35,594 nucleotides of DNA from Candidatus Rifleibacteriota bacterium (GTDB taxonomy: Bacteria; Riflebacteria; Ozemobacteria; Ozemobacterales; Ozemobacteraceae): the NCBI GenBank assembly GCA_029565415.1, contig JAKQOH010000158.1, positions 1-35,594 of the forward strand, written 5' to 3'. The position numbers and the translations under genes are program-made. Below the pieces are notes generated by a model. That model worked only from the letters and a program-made list of their open reading frames with translations. It was not told the DNA's origin and ran no database searches. Below, piece after piece: positions 15,504 to 23,623 of this stretch (position 1 is its first letter; every line of letters begins with the position of its first letter).

Positions 15504-17246
15504 TTACAGGGTCGCGTCGACTTCCTTCCAGCTCACCAGTTCCTTCAGCACGGCCACGTTATATTTTGTTCCGTATCGAACGGACTTGTCGACGGCGTAG
15601 TCGTAGCTCGACTGGGAAAGAACATCCTGCCAGTTGTAATGGGTGATCTTCATGTCGTTGGGCATCCGGCGCCGGTCGAAATAATCCGTCGAGAAGTTGC
15701 CGACGATCTCGAGGTTGATCAGCTTTTTCATCTTCGAATCGGTGTCGAGCTCGAGGCCGCCGGCCGCATGGAAGCAGCCTTCCCACCGGGGGCTGACGTT
15801 GATGAAGGGGTGCGTGAGGCCCAGTCGCGACCAGTCGCTGTCATGATGCGGCTTGTAGATGATCTTGCCGGTGGTCGGATTTTCGATCGAGGTGTCATGC
15901 ACCTTGTCCCGGATCGCAATCACCCCGAGCGCCGACTTGCCTCCGTTGTCATCGTCCAGCGTCAGAACGTCGCCGCCGATGTAGACGTTGCCCTCGACCA
16001 CGAGCAGGCCTTTCCCCTTCACCCATCCCTCTAAATATACATCACCCTTTATATACGTAAGCCCGTTGATTTCGACGGCATGCGAGGTGTCGTGGGCGCG
16101 GGTCGGGTTGCCGAGATACCGGGTGATCTTGTTCGGCACCTTCCGCCAGTCCCCCCAGCCGTAGAGGGGCACCACGTTGCGGTAGGTCACTTCGTTGCGG
16201 CCGAAGGCTTCCCGGAAATTCACGTCCTGGTAATACTTGCCCTGGCTCGGGGTTTTTTCGGGGTCGACGAGACGATTCGAGAGCCGCCGATAGACGTCTT
16301 CGTCATACAGGTTGATCTTCGCCGTCTCGTAGGCCTGGACCTTCTTGGTGTCCGAGTCGTACAGCTCGTTGCTCGTCTTCGACCACCAGGGCCAGTGGAA
16401 CAGACCCATCCACTTGTAATACTGCCGGTTGACGGGATCGTTTTGATACTCGATCGCATCCGCCTTGGCGAGATTGGCGCCGCCGTTCCAGCCGGTCCAG
16501 CCGATACCCATGTCGAGCCAGGGGTTCTCGAGGTCCTTGCGCAGATCGGTCAGCATCAGCCATTTCGGCAGGTCGACCCGGGCGCCATCGCGCATGAACA
16601 CCTTGCCGCCCTTCACCGTGAAACCCCAGGGGTCCCAGAAGTCGAAGGGCAGGATCCTGAACGAGTCCTGGTGGGATTTGTTCAGATACAGTCCGTGTTC
16701 GGGAGCGATCATACCGATCGAATTGCCGGGGAACGGCGACTGGACGAGCATCGCCCGGCAGGCTTTCTTCACTTCGACCTGGCGGCTGGTGCGATGGTAG
16801 GTGCCGCGGGAGAGGATCGTGATGTATCCGCCACGGAACACGTCGGCCGGCAGCCCCTTGGCTTCGAGCTCACGGGACGCTTCGGCGTCGCGGCTCCAGG
16901 TGACGCGGGTCTTGACCCGGCCGTCGCGGATCAGTGGCGGTACGGCGGAATCGGCCCCCTCGAGGCGCGACACGTCGATGTCGACGCTGCCCTCCTCGCT
17001 CTTGGAAATCATCTTGTAGAAGGCGTTTTCCGGGTCATTCATCCCGCTCTTGATCGTGAACAGCGCCTCTTCGACACCGGCCTCGGCCAGGAGCAGCGCG
17101 CAGGTGCTGTCGACGTAATTCTCGGTGAGATGCACCTCGCCGCGCATGAAATATATCATTCCATATACAATTATGCTGATCACGACGATCGTCGCGATCG
17201 TGAAAAACAAGGCAAGGCCCGAACGTCCCATCGGCCGACGGATCAT
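15504..17246 (-). CDS. PilX-like pilin-associated/surface protein, long form
   Basis: 580 aa. A short positively charged N-terminus (MIRRPMGRSG) leads into one hydrophobic segment (about 10-32), then a region like PilX N-terminal domains (LLLAEAGVEEALFTIK), as in minor-pilin accessory proteins of type IV pili or type II secretion. The remaining 400 residues are rich in Trp, Tyr and Asp and resemble no domain I know. The segment DVYLEGWVKGKGLLVVEGNVYIGG is split around 430-460 and has the look of a beta-helix. The ATG at 17246 has AGGAGGTG upstream. It heads an operon with the sensor kinase and sigma-54 regulator, which may therefore answer to or control a pilus-like surface structure. Two AT-rich codon islands occur (16031-16060 and 17149-17175). 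Confidence 0.65.
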   Translation of the reverse strand: MIRRPMGRSGLALFFTIATIVVISIIVYGMIYFMRGEVHLTENYVDSTCALLLAEAGVEEALFTIKSGMNDPENAFYKMISKSEEGSVDIDVSRLEGADSAVPPLIRDGRVKTRVTWSRDAEASRELEAKGLPADVFRGGYITILSRGTYHRTSRQVEVKKACRAMLVQSPFPGNSIGMIAPEHGLYLNKSHQDSFRILPFDFWDPWGFTVKGGKVFMRDGARVDLPKWLMLTDLRKDLENPWLDMGIGWTGWNGGANLAKADAIEYQNDPVNRQYYKWMGLFHWPWWSKTSNELYDSDTKKVQAYETAKINLYDEDVYRRLSNRLVDPEKTPSQGKYYQDVNFREAFGRNEVTYRNVVPLYGWGDWRKVPNKITRYLGNPTRAHDTSHAVEINGLTYIKGDVYLEGWVKGKGLLVVEGNVYIGGDVLTLDDDNGGKSALGVIAIRDKVHDTSIENPTTGKIIYKPHHDSDWSRLGLTHPFINVSPRWEGCFHAAGGLELDTDSKMKKLINLEIVGNFSTDYFDRRRMPNDMKITHYNWQDVLSQSSYDYAVDKSVRYGTKYNVAVLKELVSWKEVDATL

Positions 17247-17289
17247 GGAACACCTCCTGGCGGGGCATGAACAGGACCCCGTACCCCTT

Positions 17290-17318
17290 ATTGTAACAAC
17301 CGCCCTCCCCTCCCGCAA
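17290..17318 (-). promoter_or_regulatory. Possible sigma-70 promoter for the PilX-like operon
   Basis: On the minus strand TTGCGG (17313-17318), 17 bases, then TACAAT (17290-17295). The -10 matches 5 of 6; the -35 only 3 of 6. It lies about 45 bases from the start codon. Confidence 0.45.
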
Positions 17319-17445
17319 GGGAGCCCGCCCCGGCATCCTCGGAAGCAGACACTGCCCCACAGAGAGGCACAACGGCCATCACCTTGGGAGGTTTTTGGCT
17401 GCGCATTCGGCTTTGATGTCTGGTATGTGGGTTTCGTCAAAAGAA

Positions 17446-17480
17446 CCGATCCACAGATGACACAGATGACGCAGATGAAA
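17446..17480 (-). repeat. Dispersed 9-bp-periodic repeat, copy 1
   Basis: On the plus strand the unit begins CCGATCCACAGATGACACAG and continues as CAGATGA units every 9 bases (three copies), ending near 17480. Copies occur at 25066-25097 and 30275-30310, all outside genes. Confidence 0.7.
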
Positions 17481-17558
17481 TCCTGAGCGTCTTCAACCAT
17501 GGAGTTTGCGGCGCATACTGGATACAAAGGGGGGCCAGGCGTTCGTTCCTCTCTGGTT

Positions 17559-17594
17559 TTTCATCTGCGTTCATCTGCCCTCCATCTGCGGATG
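17559..17594 (+). repeat. Dispersed repeat, copy 1b, inverted relative to copy 1
   Basis: TTCATCTGCGTTCATCTGCC, then TCCATCTGCGGATG. It has the same CATCTGCG core as the other copies but is on the opposite strand to the unit ending at 17480, with 78 bases between them. Confidence 0.6.
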
Positions 17595-17642
17595 CGTTCT
17601 TGAATCCGAGGAAAATTTCAACGGAGTATCTCCGTGGTAAAA

Positions 17643-17708
17643 GATCCTCTGTGTCTCCGTGTCTCTGTGGTTCGTTCACTTTTGTGCCTTGGTGTCTTCG
17701 TGGTGAAA
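17643..17708 (+). repeat. GTGTCT-rich repeat unit
   Basis: It contains CCTCTGTGTCTCCGTGTCTC, then TGTGG, and further on CCTTGGTGTCTTCGTGGTGA. The periodic GTGTCT wording resembles a non-coding repeat type I remember from the intergenic DNA of environmental bacteria; I could not check this. Confidence 0.5.
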
Positions 17709-17746
17709 AGAATTCCTCTGACGTGAACCTCGCCTGGACGGCGGGG

Positions 17747-18661
17747 TCAGGGGGCTTCGAACGAGACGATGTCCCCCTCGCGGGCTTCGACGCCGGCCGC
17801 AGCCTCGACGAGAGCGCCATCGGGCTGCACATCCGTCACCCGAACGCTGCCCCGGTCCTGCTTCGCCGACCAGACGACAACCCCGGCCCTGTTGCGGATC
17901 TCGCGGACATTGTACAGGATGCCGGTGCGGCCGACCGTGAGACCGCTCGAGGTGCCCATGTCGATGACGATCCCATCCGGACTCGCCGCCTGGACGCGGG
18001 CTTCGAGACGGAACAGGCCATTGAGTTTCGGGACGACGCGATCGAGCGCCTTCTGGGTCGCCCGGCCGATCATCGACGCGTCGAATTCCGACGAGCCGAG
18101 CTTCAACACGGCTCCGAGAGCCCGTTCCAGATCACCGGCCAGCAGCACGGCGCCGGTCTTGTCGTGGCGGGCCTCGGCGTTGTCGGAAAAGATCAGCCGG
18201 CCGTTCTTCAGATCGATCACCTCGATGCTGAGCCGCACGTAAGCCGTCACCTTGGTGTGCATGAAGCCCCCGGCGAGCTTCGTGAGCGTGCCCAGCCCCG
18301 TGTCCCGCTTGAAATGCCCGAAATCGAGCACCTTGCCGCGCAGGATGTAATCCGCCCCCTGAAAACCGCCTTTCGCGGGAAAACTCGACACGTCAAAAAA
18401 CCCGTCATCCGAAAGCTTCAGCTCGTTCTTCATCGCCTCCAGCTCCTCGCGCTCGACGATGATGACCTTGCCCGACTGCATCAGCCGCTGCTTCAGCAGT
18501 TGCGCCAGGCCGGCCCCGAGCGGATACTTCGCCGCGAAGCCGGGCGGGTTGGTGAACGGCAGCACGGCCAGTCGGGGCCGGGCCTCGACGGCCGCAGGCA
18601 ACAGTACGCTCATGAAAAGAGCAACCACGATCCCCCATCCGATCCTCATCCGCAGATTCAT
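17747..18661 (-). CDS. Exported CsgG-like protein
   Basis: 304 aa. A signal peptide covers about 1-28 (IGWGIVVALFMSVLLPAAVEA). The mature part starts RPRLAVLPFTN and continues with LGAGLAQLLKQRLMQSGKVIIVEREELEAM and GADYILRGKVLDF (about 50-115), the pattern of CsgG/FlgT-type periplasmic or outer-membrane assembly proteins. No lipobox Cys is present, unlike CsgG itself. The C-terminal third (SSGLTVGRTGILYNV) is beta-rich, as in FlgT-type C-terminal domains. The ATG has GGAG upstream and overlaps the GNAT stop by ATGA. It is the last gene of a three-gene operon; no curli subunit genes are in the window. Confidence 0.72.
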   Translation of the reverse strand: MNLRMRIGWGIVVALFMSVLLPAAVEARPRLAVLPFTNPPGFAAKYPLGAGLAQLLKQRLMQSGKVIIVEREELEAMKNELKLSDDGFFDVSSFPAKGGFQGADYILRGKVLDFGHFKRDTGLGTLTKLAGGFMHTKVTAYVRLSIEVIDLKNGRLIFSDNAEARHDKTGAVLLAGDLERALGAVLKLGSSEFDASMIGRATQKALDRVVPKLNGLFRLEARVQAASPDGIVIDMGTSSGLTVGRTGILYNVREIRNRAGVVVWSAKQDRGSVRVTDVQPDGALVEAAAGVEAREGDIVSFEAP

Positions 18662-19149
18662 GATTCATCTCCACACAGGGTTTTCCGGAGCAGCCACCGG
18701 GACCGCCCGGGCCCGAAATGATCGGGCAGCAGTTCGATCCGCTCACAGCCAAGCCGCTCGGTGTACAGGCGCAGGGCTGCCGCGTTCTGGGGATCGCACG
18801 TCAGCTCCAGCCGCGTCACACCCCTGGCGCGCAGATCATCGAAAACGGTCCGCATCAGAACGAGGCTGATCCCTTGCCGGCGCCAGGTCGCGGTGACGGC
18901 CAGGCTGAACAGGAAGGCGGCCGCCTCGCCAATGGTTCCGAGCAGAATGGCCTCACCCACGATGCCGCCGCGTTCATCCCGGGCAACCCAGACAGTCCCC
19001 GCTCGTGCGATCAAGGCAAGATTCGGAGCGGTCTGGGCGTCGTCGGGAAAGGCTTCCTCCTCGAGCGCCGCGACCGCCTGCAAGCTGGTCCAGTCATCCG
19101 GACGCAGCTGTTCCACGCGGAGGGATTCAGGCACGATGGCGGTCGGCAT
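18658..19149 (-). CDS. GNAT-family N-acetyltransferase
   Basis: 163 aa. The acetyl-CoA-binding fold is visible: strand beta4 (AFLFSLAVTATWRRQGISLVLM, with the R/Q-x-x-G-x-G/A-like RRQGIS loop), helix alpha3, then the LELTCDPQNAAALRLYTERLG block that marks RimI-like members. The substrate cannot be told from sequence. It shares one base of stop/start (TGATG) with the beta-propeller gene and overlaps the CsgG-like gene by ATGA, so the three are translationally coupled. Confidence 0.85.
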   Translation of the reverse strand: MPTAIVPESLRVEQLRPDDWTSLQAVAALEEEAFPDDAQTAPNLALIARAGTVWVARDERGGIVGEAILLGTIGEAAAFLFSLAVTATWRRQGISLVLMRTVFDDLRARGVTRLELTCDPQNAAALRLYTERLGCERIELLPDHFGPGRSRWLLRKTLCGDES

Positions 19150-21107
19150 CAGACTTCGAGGAAACCAACCGTCGACGGACCGCCATGGCTGCCCGCCTCG
19201 GAACCATACCGCCCGAAGCCGCTTTCCCCGAGAACATAGACCCCCTCCCCGCCATTGCAGGGAAGCAGCTGCAGGATACGGTCGGGAAATGTGGAACGGA
19301 CTGTCATCCGCCCGTCCGCCCCAAGCAGGATCAGTTCGTCGATGCCGTTGGCGATCACGGCGCCGCGGGGATGCAGACTCATGGCCTTGATGCCTGCCGG
19401 AATGGCGATGCGGGTGCGCGTGCCCGCCCGTGTCCGCAGCAGCGTCACCTCTCCCGTGCCGGCGTGACCGATGAAGATGGCTCCTTCCAGATTGTGGAAG
19501 ACGACATGCTCCGCCCCTCCTTCGACGGCAAGCCGGCGGTCGAGTTCGGCCCGCTCGTTCACCATCAGGATGAGGCCCGCCCGGGTGCCGACGACCAGAT
19601 GGCCCCCAGCGGCATCCAGGCGCTGGAACAGCGGCTCGGACCCCGTCTCGACCCGTCCCGTGGGATTGCCCTCCGGATCGACGACCAGCACGAACTCTTT
19701 TCCCACCAGCCAGGCGTGGCTGCCCGAGCCATGGATGTCGGTCACCGCCCCCCCCGTTTCGAGCGCACGGGTGAACTGGCCGGCATGCCGGTAATAGCGC
19801 ACCTGCCCTTTCTCCGTCAGCAGCAACACCGCGCCGGTCGCGAACACATGCACCGACCGGAACGAACCGAAAAACCGGCAGAGCTCGTTCCCGTCGCCTT
19901 TGAAGCCGATCACTCCCCCCTTCCCGACCGCAAGAGCGACGTCGGCTTCCGGCGACACGGCAATGTCCGCAACGTCGGCCGAGGGAAGGCGCGTGTTCCA
20001 GATGTCGTCCCCCGCATCGTTGAGACACCGGATCGTATCGCGGCCGTCCCATACCAGGGCGTATTCAACCTGATCGGTCCCCATCCAGGTGTGGGCAAGC
20101 GGCCTGGAGCCGGTAGTCAGCCGCCCGGCGAGCTCGGCCAGCCAGATCTTGCGGAACGCCGTCTGACCTGCGGGCTCGATGGGCGGGGGAGGCTCGACGT
20201 CGAGGAATTCCAGACGGTTCAGATCCTGGGAGGCGGTCGAAACCAGGCATCCGACGCGCCCCTCCGGCATCGCGTACCAGATGGCCTGGCCGTCGGCGGT
20301 CAGTCGCGCCCGCAGAAGCGGGCCAGGGAAGCGGTATTCCCAGGCCGGCTGCCCCTCTGCGTCGAGGATGCTCAGCAGACCGTCTTTTGAATAGATAAGC
20401 GTATTTTTGACTTCGTCGGCCCAGGACACTCCCGAGAAGTCGGCGTTCAGCTTGCCGCGCCAGACCCCGAAGCTTTTCACGCAGTTGATGCAGAAGATGC
20501 CCCGCCCGCGATCGAGGGCGACCGTGATCTGGCCGTCGGCGCTGACGGCCAGGTCCTGCAGGGGATCGAGCCCCATGAAGGCATCGTAGGGCTGTCCCTC
20601 GGGGCCGACGGCCTGGAGCCCCTCGCCGCGTTCGTCGAGACAGGCGAACGCAACCGTGCGGCCCGAGGCCGAAACGTCGAGCGCCGCCGGCACCTTGAGC
20701 AGGTTCCGGTAGGTCCAGCGCACCCGCCCCTGGCGATCGGCCATCACGACGGTGGGCTCCCGGGTCACGAGGACGACGCTTTGCCCGTCGGGGCTGATGA
20801 GCCCATAGAGAGCCGGAGCCGGCCGCTTTTTCCACTGGACCTGGCCCCTTGCATCGATCAGAAGGGCATTTCCGGCATCGTCGACCGCGAGCACGTCGAG
20901 CGTATCGGCCAGGCTGATCGTCCGCACACCGGCGCCGGCCGGTATTTTCCAGAGCTCCTGGCCGGTATGGTCGAGCAGGATGACCTGCCCCGCCGCCGTC
21001 AGCACGGCAATCGCCTTCCGCCCGCTCGTCGCCTGCATCATGCGCAGGGGACCAAGCTGCTTCTGCCACAACTCCTGGTATCCCGCACGACCGGCCGCGC
21101 TCTGCAT
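19149..21107 (-). CDS. PQQ/WD-like beta-propeller protein
   Basis: 652 aa. It is made of roughly 13 or more short repeats of the type D-x-x-G-x-x-x-W followed by strand pairs (for example LLDHTGQELWKIP, LIDARGQVQWKKR, MADRQGRVRWTYR), the signature of PQQ-like or quinoprotein-type propellers. I see neither a signal peptide nor a membrane span, so it is probably cytoplasmic, unless a longer start is used. ATG at 21107: GGGGAGG and GGAG lie upstream, and the longer frame beyond has no propeller repeats. Its role is probably ligand or protein binding. It is the first gene of an operon with GNAT and CsgG-like genes; the promoter is at 21145-21173. An AT-rich codon island lies at 20384-20411. Confidence 0.72.
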   Translation of the reverse strand: MQSAAGRAGYQELWQKQLGPLRMMQATSGRKAIAVLTAAGQVILLDHTGQELWKIPAGAGVRTISLADTLDVLAVDDAGNALLIDARGQVQWKKRPAPALYGLISPDGQSVVLVTREPTVVMADRQGRVRWTYRNLLKVPAALDVSASGRTVAFACLDERGEGLQAVGPEGQPYDAFMGLDPLQDLAVSADGQITVALDRGRGIFCINCVKSFGVWRGKLNADFSGVSWADEVKNTLIYSKDGLLSILDAEGQPAWEYRFPGPLLRARLTADGQAIWYAMPEGRVGCLVSTASQDLNRLEFLDVEPPPPIEPAGQTAFRKIWLAELAGRLTTGSRPLAHTWMGTDQVEYALVWDGRDTIRCLNDAGDDIWNTRLPSADVADIAVSPEADVALAVGKGGVIGFKGDGNELCRFFGSFRSVHVFATGAVLLLTEKGQVRYYRHAGQFTRALETGGAVTDIHGSGSHAWLVGKEFVLVVDPEGNPTGRVETGSEPLFQRLDAAGGHLVVGTRAGLILMVNERAELDRRLAVEGGAEHVVFHNLEGAIFIGHAGTGEVTLLRTRAGTRTRIAIPAGIKAMSLHPRGAVIANGIDELILLGADGRMTVRSTFPDRILQLLPCNGGEGVYVLGESGFGRYGSEAGSHGGPSTVGFLEV

Positions 21108-21144
21108 CGGTGTCTCCGCCTCCCCTTCGTCAGCTTGTCCCCAC

Positions 21145-21173
21145 AGTTTAGCCCCGTTCGCCTCGCGGGGCAA
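21145..21173 (-). promoter_or_regulatory. Sigma-70 type promoter for the propeller-GNAT-CsgG-like operon
   Basis: On the minus strand TTGCCC (21168-21173), 17 bases, TAAACT (21145-21150); each box matches 4 of 6. It lies about 38 bases before the start codon and is divergent from the plus-strand gene at 21297. Confidence 0.55.
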
Positions 21174-21224
21174 CCGGGAAGCGATCCGGGGCCCCCGGGG
21201 CGGCGGAAAGGCCCCGTGACGTGC

Positions 21225-21230
21225 TATACT
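21225..21230 (+). promoter_or_regulatory. Possible -10 box for the 21297 gene
   Basis: TATACT (5 of 6) lies 66 bases before the ATG at 21297. I see no convincing -35 box at the right distance. Confidence 0.3.
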
Positions 21231-21296
21231 CGGGGGTGACAGGCAATATCCGCGCGCGATCCTCGACGACGCGCCACGCCACAGGGAGGGATGACC

Positions 21297-22679
21297 ATGC
21301 ACTCCAGGATGCATTCGGCGGCAAGGGGCCTCAGGAATCTCGCAGGGCTTCTCTTGATCGTGTTCACGGCCCTGCCGGCATTTGCCGCGACGGAGTACCG
21401 GATCTCGATGGTGAACGGAACCTGGCTGATGAACATCACGACCGTCCTGATCCAGGGCGAGATCAACGGGAAAACCGAGGTCCTTTGTCTTCCCAAGGTC
21501 GAGTTCGCCGCGGATATCGATCGAGAAGAGCTCCGCAAGCGCCTGAAAGACGGCATCAAGAAACAGGATGTCGTTTTTCATATATATCATGACGAATTGA
21601 ATAGACCGATCAAGTCGGGCAACGTCCTGTTCGCCTCCGACGTCTACCTGAAAACCCTGAAAATGAGTTATTTCGCCGCCCTGCGAAGCTGGGGCTACCG
21701 GTTCAAGATCAGCCGCCAGCCGCCGTTCGAAGATCGGACCTACGTCCAGGATGTCCAGTCCCAGGGCTTTCTGGTCATGTCGGCAGACCTGAAGAGCTCC
21801 CAGAAGACCGGGGACGCCGCCGGAGCCGGCGCCCAGTCAGGAAAGGATCCTGCCGTGGCCGGTGGAGGCAGCGGCGGCTCGATGTCGATCGCGCATCTTC
21901 TGCCCGCCGGGTATCTCCCGCCGGACGTGCGACGGATGAAAAAAGAGCTCGACCGGAAAGTGAAGGAGATCAAAACACGCCCGTTCAAAGCCGAAGAGAT
22001 CAGCGTCGACCCCGTCCGGTGGGCGGGCGGCCGCATGGGCATCCTCCGCCCCGACGGCACCGCGGCGAACTGCATGATCGAAGGGCGGACCGTCACGGTC
22101 CGGCTTCCCGGCCCCGTTACAGCCGGCTGGCTGAAACCCGAACGGTCCGGCTCGCTCGCTTCCCAGCCGTGCGAGTTCATCCTGCAGCGTGATGTGAACG
22201 GCCACGAGATCACCCGCGACGGCGCCCTCGTCCTGGCGGATCTGTATCTGACGGAATCGGGCCTCACCTGGGGCGACTGGCTCCAGAGCCAGGGGCTCCC
22301 CTCCCCCGCCCCCACCGCCGATCCCGCCTTTGCGACCGCCCCCATCAGACTCACCAAACGGGTTGCCAACGGCTCCTGGCAGGGACTCAAGGCACCGGCC
22401 CTGTGCGCGATCTCGATCCCGACGGAGCGCCCGGCCGGAATGGCGGAAACCGAGATCATCCGCATCTCCCCCGCGGAAAAACCCTTCGGCGATTTCCGCT
22501 CGTTCGCGGCCCGCTTGGCCGCCACGACACCGATCGGAACGAAAATCAGCATCACGCTGCTGGTGTGTCCCGACGGCACGCTGTACGAGGAAATGGGGCA
22601 GAAGCGCGCCCATCGCATCTCCTTCCCCGACAAAAAGTCGACCCTGATGATGCTGATGAATGCCGCTGCAAAGCCCTGA
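21297..22679 (+). CDS. Secreted protein of unknown function
   Basis: 460 aa. A signal peptide covers about 10-31 (LRNLAGLLLIVFTALPAFAA). The first 130 residues have mixed alpha/beta character, including KTEVLCLPKVEFAADI and NVLFASDVYLKT. A low-complexity Ala/Gly/Ser linker (about 170-200) separates this from a second part that reuses similar wording (GALVLADLYLTESGLTWGDWL). The duplicated V/ALADxYLK/TE-type wording suggests an internal repeat of one domain. No catalytic motif is recognised. I chose the ATG at 21297 because AGGGAGG lies at a good distance; the ATG at 21291 is too close to it. An AT-rich codon island at 21573-21607 encodes HIYHDELNRP. Confidence 0.6.
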   Translation: MHSRMHSAARGLRNLAGLLLIVFTALPAFAATEYRISMVNGTWLMNITTVLIQGEINGKTEVLCLPKVEFAADIDREELRKRLKDGIKKQDVVFHIYHDELNRPIKSGNVLFASDVYLKTLKMSYFAALRSWGYRFKISRQPPFEDRTYVQDVQSQGFLVMSADLKSSQKTGDAAGAGAQSGKDPAVAGGGSGGSMSIAHLLPAGYLPPDVRRMKKELDRKVKEIKTRPFKAEEISVDPVRWAGGRMGILRPDGTAANCMIEGRTVTVRLPGPVTAGWLKPERSGSLASQPCEFILQRDVNGHEITRDGALVLADLYLTESGLTWGDWLQSQGLPSPAPTADPAFATAPIRLTKRVANGSWQGLKAPALCAISIPTERPAGMAETEIIRISPAEKPFGDFRSFAARLAATTPIGTKISITLLVCPDGTLYEEMGQKRAHRISFPDKKSTLMMLMNAAAKP

Positions 22680-22714
22680 AGCCCCAACGGTTTCGATGAG
22701 TGATGCACGATATC

Positions 22715-22744
22715 TTGCCGCCCCCCCACCATGATTCTTATAAT
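22715..22744 (+). promoter_or_regulatory. Sigma-70 type promoter
   Basis: TTGCCG (22715-22720), 18 bases, perfect TATAAT (22739-22744), 47 bases before the ATG at 22792. This is the best-matching -10 with a fair -35 in the window. Confidence 0.7.
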
Positions 22745-22791
22745 TGGTACATTCATCGTTCGGGAATTCCATTCTGATGCGAGGTGCCAGT

Positions 22792-23559
22792 ATGAATACC
22801 ATCGCCTTGGGCCGAAATAAATCGATTCACGTCGTGCTCATTCTCTCGATCCTCTGCTCCTTCTTCATTCTGCCGACTCCGGCAAAGGCAGGGGTCCTGT
22901 CGAAGGTCTGGTCGGCCCTCCGGCCGATCACGAAGGTTGCCGGCCACGTCGGCGGCGCCGTCGCCGGGGCGATGATGGCTTCCGCGATCGTTCCGCCTCT
23001 CGGCATGATCGCCGGCGGTGTCGCGGGCTGGATCGTCGGCGGCATGATCGCCGATTACGGCAGCCGGAGTCTCTCGAACCTCGCGGGTGTCGCGGCGGGC
23101 GTCGCCGGTGCCATCGCCCTCGGGCCGAGCGCCATCGGCATCGCCGGCGGCTTCATCCTCGGCGGTCTGCTCGGCAAGCTCGCCTTCAGCCTCGTGAAGA
23201 AAGCTGACCAGGCCGTGACGGGCGGCGTCGTATTCAACAAGGCCCAGTCGGCCTATTCTAGCGCGAACTCCCAGGCCCTCGCGCCGGTCACCGATGTCAG
23301 CGTCAGCTCGGTGAAATCCTCGATCAACACCACCATCAACAATGCGACCACCAAGGTGCAGAACACCACCGACACCCTCCAGGACAAAGCTCGGGCCACC
23401 AAGGAGAACTTGGTCCGGGCCGCCCAGGAAAAGTACGAAAAGGCCTGCCGGACCTACCAGGAGCTCGCCGAGAAGGCCGAGAAGTCCGAACTCGTCGTGA
23501 AGGCCAAAAAGGCCATGGACACCGCCAAATCCGAACTCCAGGAGCTGTTCCGCCGGTAA
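22792..23559 (+). CDS. Exported glycine-zipper protein with helical C-terminus
   Basis: 255 aa. A signal peptide covers about 10-32 (VVLILSILCSFFILPTPAKA). Residues about 50-125 form Gly/Ala-rich hydrophobic segments with small-residue zippers (GGVAGWIVGGMIA, AGGFILGGLLGKL) suited to membrane insertion or pore-like packing. Residues about 160-255 are a charged helical tail (DKARATKENLVRAAQEKYEKA). I know no exact family; glycine-zipper proteins include outer-membrane lipoproteins and toxins. The ATG at 22792 has GAGGTG 6 bases upstream; an in-frame ATG at 22777 lacks a site. The gene is transcribed alone, between its own promoter and a strong terminator, which suggests appreciable expression. 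Confidence 0.68.
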   Translation: MNTIALGRNKSIHVVLILSILCSFFILPTPAKAGVLSKVWSALRPITKVAGHVGGAVAGAMMASAIVPPLGMIAGGVAGWIVGGMIADYGSRSLSNLAGVAAGVAGAIALGPSAIGIAGGFILGGLLGKLAFSLVKKADQAVTGGVVFNKAQSAYSSANSQALAPVTDVSVSSVKSSINTTINNATTKVQNTTDTLQDKARATKENLVRAAQEKYEKACRTYQELAEKAEKSELVVKAKKAMDTAKSELQELFRR

Positions 23560-23575
23560 CGTTTCCCGCAACAGG

Positions 23576-23612
23576 ACCGGGGCCGAAGAGTCATCTTCGG
23601 CCCCGGTTTTTG
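23576..23612 (+). terminator. Strong Rho-independent terminator
   Basis: A perfect 14-base stem, ACCGGGGCCGAAGA (23576-23589) with its complement at 23594-23607, a 4-base loop, then TTTTTG. It ends the glycine-zipper transcript, just before the convergent PLP-enzyme gene. Confidence 0.93.
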
Positions 23613-23623
23613 TTTCTGGTCGA

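Larger units (their letters stand above)
17247..17746. other. 500-base gene-free spacer
   Basis: There is no supportable gene. Next to 17246 are a possible promoter (17290-17318) and short GC hairpins. From 17446 to 17710 it carries several units of a dispersed repeat in both orientations (described separately) and a small palindrome, ACGGAGTATCTCCGT, at 17621-17635. It separates the PilX-kinase-regulator operon from the 3' end of the CsgG-like gene. Confidence 0.75.

Noticed and set aside
17343..17359. Second sigma-54-like site on the minus strand upstream of the PilX-like gene (GG and GC 10 bases apart)
   Set aside because: The -24 box (TGGGGC) matches 4 of 6 and the -12 is CTGC; a sigma-70-like pair sits nearer the gene. 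Too weak to call.
17446..17594. CRISPR array
   Set aside because: The units are short, 9-base periodic, partly inverted and lack regular unique spacers; no cas genes.
17387..17746. Small protein genes in the repeat-filled spacer
   Set aside because: The open frames there translate the repeats themselves (for example runs of short polar words), lack ribosome sites and have no conserved domain.
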